DNA from: FACHB-T130 sp042747725 | GTDB taxonomy: Bacteria; Cyanobacteriota; Cyanobacteriia; Cyanobacteriales; FACHB-T130 | NCBI RefSeq assembly: GCF_042747725.1 | Contig: NZ_JBHZGO010000002.1 | Coordinates: 1-64,000, forward strand | Reading direction: 5' to 3' | DNA length: 64,000 nucleotides | Part shown: piece after piece, positions 59,170 through 64,000 of the stretch | Numbering within the stretch: position 1 is the first letter of the stretch | Layout: the number at the start of each line of letters is the position of its first letter | Translations under genes and position numbers: made by a program | The notes under the pieces: generated by a model | What the model saw: the letters and a program-made list of their open reading frames with translations, nothing else | Told to the model about the DNA's origin: nothing | The model's database searches: none

Positions 59170-59636
59170 GAGCTTTAAGTGTCTATTAAAGCAAATATAC
59201 GCCCCAGGATCAGAGCCTGGGGCTACTATCAATGGCTATTGCTGCGAGCGATCGCGATAAACTACGCGCAAGTAACTGAAATTTAGGAAATGGTGTCGAA
59301 ACTACTACAAATTTCTTGGGTTTGGTGCTATTATTAAATAATCGAAATCTGTGCCAAATAAATATTTAATGATAGTTCTTCCTCGTCAAACTCATCATAT
59401 CATAAAAAACTGAGTGAAGTCTAGGGTTGAAAACAAAAAATTTCCCCTTATCCCTAAAAGAGGAACTGAGTTTATATTCTATTGATCAGCACTTAGGCAG
59501 AAATCAACAAAGGCACAGGTAAAAGAGGAGTAATGGGTAATTGTTCAGGGTTTAAGGGAAACTAGGTATTAGCAATTAACCCTTAGCAGTATGTTTAGGA
59601 ATGTGGATTAAATAAAATCCAGAATTATTATATAGC
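59170..59636. other. Gene-free spacer
   Basis: About 470 A/T-rich bases with no recognisable gene. They end at the palindromic AACCGCCAAGGCGGTT (59637-59652), the likely right end of the IS630 element. Confidence 0.4.
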
Positions 59637-60205
59637 AACCGCCAAGGCGGTTAGGACACTGTGCGAAGCACATCTTCAATGGCATCTCGTAGACAATCAA
59701 ACTGCTCCAGTTTTTTGCGGATGCGACTTTTTAACCAAGACCAACATTGCTCAATTTTGTTAAGGTCTGGTGAATAAGGGGGTAAATATAGCAGTTTACA
59801 GCCGGCATTCGAGTGGCAGTTCCGAGATGCGCCCACCTCTGTGGAAAGTGGCATTATCCATCACCACAACCTGTCCAATTGTGAGTGAGGGAAGCAAACA
59901 ATTTTCCAACCAGGTTTCAAATACTGTTCGATTACACGCCCCTTCAATAGTGAAGGGAGCTATCAAATTTTGGTTGCACAAGGCGGCAATCATATTTATC
60001 CGCCCTTCACGCCTCGATGTAGGGGCATGGAAGCGTTGCCCTTGATCATTTCAACCATAATCATACTGATCTCGACTATCCATCCCCCGACTCCGGAGAG
60101 GTAAACAATCTTCTCAGGAGCTAGTGTGGATAACTGCGTTAAAAATGCCTGTCGTTTTTCTTCATCCCGTAAGCCTCCTTCTGCAAATCGGGCGATCGCC
60201 AAAGT
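59637..60205 (-). pseudogene. Decayed IS630-family transposase with its right end
   Basis: Three frames together spell the C-terminal two-thirds of an IS630 transposase: RDEEKRQAFLTQLSTLAPEKIVYL (60200-60100), then an interrupted part that should read SGVDSRDQYDYG with a stop and frameshift, MIAALCNQNLIAPFTIEGACNRTVFETWLENCLL and MDNATFHRGGRI (60000-59796), and LLYLPPYSPDLNKIEQCWSWLKSRIRKKL (59780-59651). The DDE Asp and Glu (MDNATFH; PDLNKIE) are kept but at least two frameshifts and a stop break it. The N-terminal helix-turn-helix half is absent. The palindrome AACCGCCAAGGCGGTT marks one terminus. Confidence 0.85.
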
Positions 60206-60338
60206 CAAGACTCAGCATCCCCAGGAAACTGGAAGCGATCGCAGTCGGAGGTATTCTGGCACCCGATCAGGTAATCTCTCTGGATATAAAGTTGTTATAA
60301 CGTTCTCATCTTGAGAGAAGTTCCCAGGATGAGCATAA
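60198..60338 (-). repeat. Cassette-head repeat, copy 1
   Basis: About 140 bases that begin right at the attC crossover and reappear, about 85% similar by eye, at 61659-61807. A 32-base run starting ggaggtattctggcacccg is identical in both. On the minus strand both contain an open stretch encoding LPDRVPEYLRL. It follows attC directly in both cases. Confidence 0.75.
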
Positions 60339-60417
60339 CGACTAAGATAAGCGGCGGCAAATAGCCTCGACCACTCCACTAGGGTCTCTCAACCGTCCGC
60401 TTCATCGACTTGTTAGC
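60334..60417 (-). other. attC site 2 of an integron cassette array
   Basis: Outer boxes TAAC (60336-60339) and GTTA (60412-60415) pair. Inside, 6 and 5 unpaired bases (GACTAA and the complement of AAGTC) are followed by the pairing of GAT-AAGCGG with GATGAAGCGG, leaving one extrahelical G, then a loop of about 40 bases. Predicted crossover is between 60338 and 60339. The TAA stop of the Doc gene lies within the box. The layout is that of attC (R box, spacer, L box with extrahelical base, variable terminal part). Confidence 0.85.
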
Positions 60418-60796
60418 TGGCGGTTGTGTGCTGTTGCAACCACTCTGTAAATGCTTCGCGCCCTAACTCACCCGATGCGATCGCCAACACCACACGCTCT
60501 TGCTCATCCACAGAGGCATTAATTTCCATTCCATTCAGGACAAGAAAAGTCTCTGCCGCAGCATGACCTGTACGCTTGTTCCCATCCACAAACGGATGAT
60601 TCATGATGATGGAAAACCCTATTACTGCTGCCTTTTCAAGCAAATCTGCGTACAATTCTTCCCCACCAAAGGTCATTCGAGGTTGCGAGATCGCTGACTC
60701 CAACAAACCCACATCTCGGATACCTAATGCTCCACCAGATTGCTCAATGACTCTACGATGCAGTTCTAACACCTCGATTAACGTCAAAAAGCGCAT
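60413..60796 (-). CDS. doc: Doc-family (Fic fold) toxin
   Basis: The 127-residue protein has the Fic/Doc motif HPFVDGNKRT (H67, N73, K74, R75), the active site that, in Doc, phosphorylates EF-Tu. The opening FLTLIEVLELHRRVIEQSGGALGIRDVGLLESAISQP is typical of Doc toxins. It starts with ATG overlapping the stop of the antitoxin by one base (TAATG). The stop codon is part of attC site 2, so this pair is the last gene of a cassette. It stabilises the array if functional; Doc is the name by similarity. Confidence 0.88.
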   Translation of the reverse strand: MRFLTLIEVLELHRRVIEQSGGALGIRDVGLLESAISQPRMTFGGEELYADLLEKAAVIGFSIIMNHPFVDGNKRTGHAAAETFLVLNGMEINASVDEQERVVLAIASGELGREAFTEWLQQHTTAS

Positions 60797-60993
60797 TATG
60801 CTAAGCGTCGGTACAGTTCAGTGTTCTTCGTCAGCACCTGATTAGCTGCATCAACAAATTCGCTCTTTTGAGAATTGAGCCAATCCTCTAAGCTAGCCTT
60901 TAATAGAACTTCAAGCACAATTCCATGCACTCTTGCCAAATCTTGTAGTTTTTGAAATTGGCTATCTGAAAGGTCAATCATAATAGAAGCCAT
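60796..60993 (-). CDS. Antitoxin partner of the Doc toxin
   Basis: The 65-residue protein reads MASIMIDLSDSQFQKLQDLARVHGIVLEVLLKASLEDWLNSQKSEF and resembles small DNA-binding antitoxins (ribbon-helix-helix-like start, acidic tail KNTELYRRLA that would cover the toxin). It is not a close Phd match. It is translationally coupled to doc. The two are expressed in the same direction as all the other array genes. Confidence 0.75.
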   Translation of the reverse strand: MASIMIDLSDSQFQKLQDLARVHGIVLEVLLKASLEDWLNSQKSEFVDAANQVLTKNTELYRRLA

Positions 60994-61354
60994 AGCGATC
61001 TCACTCCTAGTAGTTTTGAGTAAAGTTTAACATTTACAATGGACTGAAAGTTCTTTGTATACTCCCAACCCGGAAGCAAAAACAGCTAATAGTCAAAGTT
61101 AAATTGAGTTTTGGTCAGCATTCTACCAGGAAACGAGCAATGAGGAAAATTCATTGCTCGTCGCACTGGCAGCATCTAATTGCTCAAGCTATTAAAAGAG
61201 CTTTACGCTTGGTGTGCCGTTTGAGAACGGCTCCATCAAATGCCTGTCATCCCGAACAACGTTGTGGGTGAGTAATATAAGTTAGGCTAGCTTTTGGGAT
61301 GGTGCGTTACGCTATCGCTCTCCTCACCCTACGCGATATGCGATCGCACTGCAA
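60994..61354. other. Spacer inside the third cassette
   Basis: A hairpin with perfect 11-bp arms (ACGAGCAATGA at 61133-61143 and TCATTGCTCGT at 61151-61161) and a REP-type stretch GGATGGTGCGTTACGC...CTCACCCTACG (61298-61334) are present. No attC was found here, so the small ORF and the toxin pair seem to share a cassette. Confidence 0.5.
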
Positions 61355-61600
61355 TTAGGGATTAGGGCGTAAGAATCGTAGCGATGCCTGTTGTAAGTTA
61401 ATGACGATCGATTGCCCAGACGATGGGACAAAAGCTCTAAGATCTTGGCAAGTGACCCAACGCCCTGCACCCGTCGGCGTGTTGTCAGCTACAAGACAGA
61501 CCCGATACGTCTTTCCTGCTCTGATTCTATCGGTCACGATTCTCCTAAACTCTCTCTCGCGAGTCACGTTTGAATTGAGAACGTTGATGTTTGCACACAT
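61355..61600 (-). CDS. Small cassette protein of unknown function
   Basis: The 81-residue frame begins MCANINVLNSNVTREREFRRIV and contains CLVADNTPTGAGRWVTCQDLRAFVPSSGQSIVINLQQASLRFLR. No signal peptide or membrane helix is evident, and no family is recognised. It lies between the cassette head repeat (61659-61807) and the toxin pair, on the coding strand of the array. The mixed composition and a plausible start make it a possible gene, but expression is uncertain. Confidence 0.45.
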   Translation of the reverse strand: MCANINVLNSNVTREREFRRIVTDRIRAGKTYRVCLVADNTPTGAGRWVTCQDLRAFVPSSGQSIVINLQQASLRFLRPNP

Positions 61601-61658
61601 TCCAGTTCGTTGATCTGCATTGACTACCTGGATCAGAGCAGATATTCAGATAGAGAGC

Positions 61659-61807
61659 GCCAAAGTCAAGACACAGTATCCCCAGGAAACTGGAAGACTG
61701 GAAGTGATTACAGCCGGAGGTATTCTGGCACCCGATCAGGTAATCTCCCTGGATACAAACCAGTTATAACTTTCTCATCCTGAGAGGACTTTTCAGGATA
61801 AGCATAA
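61659..61807 (-). repeat. Cassette-head repeat, copy 2
   Basis: This matches copy 1 at 60198-60338 and starts at the crossover point of attC site 3. It contains, on the minus strand, AYPEKSSQDEKVITGLYPGR and then LPDRVPEYLRL before a stop. The frame conservation in both copies suggests an eroded coding sequence. Confidence 0.75.
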
Positions 61808-61889
61808 CGTCCCCAATCACCCGCCACAGACAACCTCGAATTTCAACCGATAACCTCTCGGCGGTCGGTGTGCATTGGGGTTGTTATGC
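61803..61889 (-). other. attC site 3 of an integron cassette array
   Basis: TAAC (61805-61808) pairs with GTTA (61883-61886). The inner stem is CCCCAAT-CAC against CCCCAATGCAC with one extrahelical G at the place seen in the other sites. The predicted crossover is between 61807 and 61808. The TAA stop of the acetyltransferase gene (61884-61886) is inside the site. Confidence 0.87.
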
Positions 61890-62366
61890 AATGCTATCAT
61901 CGCCTGCAACTGCGATATCGAAGTGCAGCACTTCTTCACGAACTCCCAGCTTCGTGTAGAGCGCAATCGCTGGCTCATCTCCGATGTCTGCCTGCACGAA
62001 TATGACATAGGATGAACGTGCCGCTGCAATCTTCTTGAGTTCTTGAATCAACGCTGTCGCGATGCCTTCGCGCCGATGCGCTTGTGCAACAGCCAGATCA
62101 TAAATATAGATTTCACTGCGCTCCTGCTCAAACTTCTGGAGTTCGTACGCAGCGATTCCACCCACTACCGAGCCATTCTTCATCGCTATAAGCGCAATGA
62201 AGTAATCGCTGCTGAGCAACCGCTGAAGATAGGCATTACTTGGACGAGACGCTGTATAGGTTTCTACATCGTCGAACGCCTTGCCGAAGGTCGTCATCAT
62301 GGATTCCATCAGCGCTAAGTCTTCAGACTTAAGCAAGCGAATACTAAATGGGCGTGAAAATGACAT
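61884..62366 (-). CDS. Aminoglycoside 3-N-acetyltransferase of the AAC(3)-I type
   Basis: The 160-residue protein strongly resembles AAC(3)-I (gentamicin acetyltransferase, aacC1 product): FDDVETYTASRPSNAYLQRLL, KFEQERSEIYIYDLAVAQ, HRREGIATALIQELKK (acetyl-CoA loop), VQADIGDEPAIALYTKLGVREEV and HFDI. That comparison is from memory, not a search. Substrate has not been shown in this organism, and the true role may be housekeeping. It fills its own cassette between attC sites 1 and 3, 54 bases from the R' box. aac(3)-I genes elsewhere are typical integron cassettes. Confidence 0.85.
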   Translation of the reverse strand: MSFSRPFSIRLLKSEDLALMESMMTTFGKAFDDVETYTASRPSNAYLQRLLSSDYFIALIAMKNGSVVGGIAAYELQKFEQERSEIYIYDLAVAQAHRREGIATALIQELKKIAAARSSYVIFVQADIGDEPAIALYTKLGVREEVLHFDIAVAGDDSIA

Positions 62367-62414
62367 AGCTTAGTCTGAATGCAAATCTAGTATGGAAGTG
62401 TGCAATCTACGATG

Positions 62415-62497
62415 GATAACGACACAGTTGAGCGGCGACGAAGAGATTTGAAACGAAGCGCAAAAACTCCGTTTGCCGCTCCAACGCCGTGTTAGCT
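62415..62497 (-). other. attC site 1 of an integron cassette array
   Basis: TAAC (62417-62420) pairs with GTTA (62491-62494). Unpaired spacers GACACA and the complement of ACGGC separate it from the inner pairing GTTG-AGCGGC with GTTGGAGCGGC, leaving one extrahelical G. The loop is about 38 bases. The crossover would be between 62419 and 62420. It lies between the GNAT gene and the AAC(3)-I gene. Confidence 0.87.
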
Positions 62498-62584
62498 GGC
62501 TGGCATTAGACGCAATCTGAATTGAGCAATTGCATAAAGATGGCTCCCAGTTGGCGGCGATAGCTAGTCTAGTGCAAAAGCTCA

Positions 62585-63061
62585 TTACCCCTGGCTAGAC
62601 AGTGCTTTGCGGAAAACGATCTTGTCTGCACCTTCCGCGTAGAACTCGCGTATACGCGCTTCCTTTTCGTAACCGTTTTTGTGATAGAACGCTTGTGCAT
62701 ACTCAAAATCTGGCGTGCCCAGCGTCTCAACCAATAAGAGCCTTGCACCTCGGTCTGCCAAAGTCTGCTCTACAAAGCGTAGCAGTTTCGCACCGCGTCC
62801 TTGCCTTTGATGGGTTGGGTGGACGGCAATCAGTTGCAGGTTCCAGGTTCCGTTCGTCATGCGTTCCGGTTCGCAGTAGGCTAATGCCACAAGTCCGTCA
62901 TCATCGTCTGTAAGCCAGAATGGATGGATGTCTCCATCTTTGCTTAACGAAGCGGTCAACATCTGACGCAACTCCTCTAGTTCGTCTAACGAAAAGAGTT
63001 CCATAGAGCCAGCTAAGGCAATCAGCGCCTCTGCATCATCGGGCAGGATTGGTCGGATCAT
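62585..63061 (-). CDS. GNAT acetyltransferase, first gene of the array
   Basis: The 158-residue protein has a GNAT fold: IRPILPDDAEALIALAG at the start, LQLIAVHPTHQRQGRGAKLLRFVEQTLADRGARLLLVETLG with the acetyl-CoA loop QRQGRG, and AQAFYHKNGYEKEARIREFY near the end. The substrate is unknown. It is divergent from the tetR gene at 63186 and both face the 63096-63133 inverted repeat, so TetR probably controls it. The stop lies about 90 bases before attC site 1. Confidence 0.88.
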   Translation of the reverse strand: MIRPILPDDAEALIALAGSMELFSLDELEELRQMLTASLSKDGDIHPFWLTDDDDGLVALAYCEPERMTNGTWNLQLIAVHPTHQRQGRGAKLLRFVEQTLADRGARLLLVETLGTPDFEYAQAFYHKNGYEKEARIREFYAEGADKIVFRKALSSQG

Positions 63062-63095
63062 CGCGAACTCCAGCAGTGTAAAGGAGAAAAATTAC

Positions 63096-63133
63096 AACAG
63101 TTGTTATGTTACGGTAAAAACATAACAACTGTT
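63096..63133. promoter_or_regulatory. Inverted-repeat operator between GNAT gene and tetR
   Basis: AACAGTTGTTATGTT (63096-63110) and AACATAACAACTGTT (63119-63133) are perfect 15-bp arms with an 8-base spacer, each arm being nearly palindromic on its own (CATAACA/TGTTATG). The location between divergent genes and the arm length suit a TetR-family operator bound by two dimers. Confidence 0.8.
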
Positions 63134-63185
63134 ATGATAAATGTCAAGATGATTGTTTGATATCGCTGCAAACTAGGGACGCGCT

Positions 63186-63770
63186 ATGAATTTTGACGAT
63201 CGCCGCATTGAAGTCGCTAATGCGGCATGGCGGGTAATTATTCGGGAAGGATTGGATCGCACTAGTATGCGAGCGATCGCGCAGGAGCTTGGCTCCTCAA
63301 CTGGAGTTGTGACCCATTACTTTCGAGATAAAGAAGCCCTGATCTTATTTGCCCTAGAACGAGTGTTTGAAAACGTTCTAGACGAAATGAAAGGCTGTAC
63401 TCAGAAGGAGCAAGGCATTGACAGGCTAGAAGCAATGCTTTTTACAGCCCTCCCTCTGGAGAACCGCGACAAAGACGATTGGAAGGTTTGGGTGGCGTTT
63501 TTGGGCTATTCGATCGGGCGCGAGCATTTAGTTCAGAAACATCGAAAACGTTATGACTGTTTACGACAAATGCTTACTCAAGCGTTAGCTGACTTACAAA
63601 CCGCTAATCTGCTGCGAGCCGATCTTGATCTAACCCTCGAAGCCAATGCACTTGTCGCGCTAGTGGATGGTATTGGCACTGGGATTGTCATCTGTCCTGA
63701 ACAATTCTCGGCAGAGCAACAGCAATACCTTGTGCGGCGACATATCAATATCTTACTGGCATCATCCTGA
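63186..63770 (+). CDS. TetR/AcrR family transcriptional regulator
   Basis: The 194-residue protein has the helix-turn-helix DDRRIEVANAAWRVIIREGLDRTSMRAIAQELGSSTGVVTHYFRDKEALILFALERVF at the N-terminus, the TetR_N signature, and a ligand-binding helical C-domain of the TetR_C-type (contains NALVALVDGIGTGIVICPEQF). It likely represses itself and the divergent GNAT gene through the operator at 63096-63133. The inducer is unknown. The closest named group is the BetI-like or AcrR-like set, which cannot be separated by eye. Confidence 0.9.
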   Translation: MNFDDRRIEVANAAWRVIIREGLDRTSMRAIAQELGSSTGVVTHYFRDKEALILFALERVFENVLDEMKGCTQKEQGIDRLEAMLFTALPLENRDKDDWKVWVAFLGYSIGREHLVQKHRKRYDCLRQMLTQALADLQTANLLRADLDLTLEANALVALVDGIGTGIVICPEQFSAEQQQYLVRRHINILLASS

Positions 63771-64000
63771 ACACTGACGATAAGTTTTAAACTAGTGCCA
63801 CCACATGTCAACGAAGCTAGCTAACTTGTTATTAGACAGATTTTTCCCTCAGATCCACCCCAAAACAGGTGGATAGGCAGATTTTTTCTTGCGATCCTCC
63901 TAAATCAGGTGGATCTGAGGAAAGTTTCTTCATAATACGCCGATCTGGGTGGATCTGAGGAAACTTTCCTCATATCTTCAGATGTGTACGGATAAAACAA
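63771..64000. repeat. GGTGGATCTGAGGAAA repeats at the right edge
   Basis: GGTGGATCTGAGGAAAGTTTC (near 63908) and GGTGGATCTGAGGAAACTTTC (near 63949) are direct repeats and CCCTCAGATCCACC (63846-63859) is an inverted partner. No gene is seen to the window end. Confidence 0.55.

Noticed and set aside
60994..61354. A fourth attC between the small ORF and the toxin-antitoxin pair
   Set aside because: The candidate boxes (CCTAAC near 61285, TAAC at 61028) have no matching partner box or L-stem at the right distance. The 61133-61161 hairpin has no spacer or extrahelical base.

Overview
The window is cyanobacterial chromosome. HIP1 octamers (GCGATCGC) are scattered through most genes. The gene set (CobN, NrtP/NarB/NirA, a DnaK3-like/DnaJ pair, CHASE3-PAS kinases, Uma2 nucleases) and the high density of palindromic repeats, many inside reading frames, fit a filamentous cyanobacterium of the Microcoleus/Coleofasciculus kind. 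The genus is inference. No rRNA or tRNA gene was seen.

Region by region. 1-9 kb: a transposase tail, a Uma2 nuclease, a DUF482-type acyltransferase, a repeat zone with a group II intron domain V remnant and a MITE, an SGNH-like lipoprotein, then dnaK and dnaJ. 9-16 kb: two large soluble-core histidine kinases with nearly the same catalytic half, one of them adjoining a PhnD-like binding lipoprotein, followed by an EAL-domain remnant and a second Uma2 protein. 16-23 kb: cobN, swollen by in-frame repeat insertions, then nanE and a Pro-rich membrane protein. 23-26 kb: a Tat-exported metallophosphoesterase directly upstream of an ATPase/HNH pair that looks like a Septu (PtuA-PtuB) anti-phage system. 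26-45 kb: small secreted, membrane and stress-type genes (CsbD-like, DUF2993, DUF2231, DUF2809, two hemerythrin paralogues, SDR dehydrogenase, FAD-Rieske oxidoreductase, DJ-1/PfpI, a TIGR02587/TIGR02588 pair, a PGRP amidase) plus a two-component system whose regulator has lost its output domain.

45-54.5 kb is a nitrate assimilation island: nitrate-reductase-associated protein, a ClC transporter, nrtP, a small membrane protein, narB and nirA. The nirA and nrtP promoters each carry an exact NtcA site (GTA-N8-TAC) with a TAN3T -10 hexamer 22 bases downstream, so both should be switched on under nitrogen limitation. 55-59 kb: an adenylate/guanylate cyclase, a SUOX-fold lipoprotein, a thioredoxin-like protein and a coiled-coil gene of unknown function that sits behind a perfect match to the cyanobacterial LexA box.

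59.6-63.8 kb is the most unusual part. Genes run on the minus strand and three sites (60334-60417, 61803-61889, 62415-62497) fold like integron attC sites: TAAC/GTTA outer boxes, an unpaired spacer, then an inner stem with one extrahelical G at the same place in all three. They separate a GNAT gene, an AAC(3)-I-type aminoglycoside acetyltransferase, and a small ORF plus a Doc-type toxin-antitoxin pair; two of the stop codons lie inside the attC box. No integrase is in the window, so this is a cassette array without integrase as far as can be seen (CALIN-like), and it ends in a decayed IS630 transposase. A TetR gene with a perfect 15-bp inverted-repeat operator faces the array.
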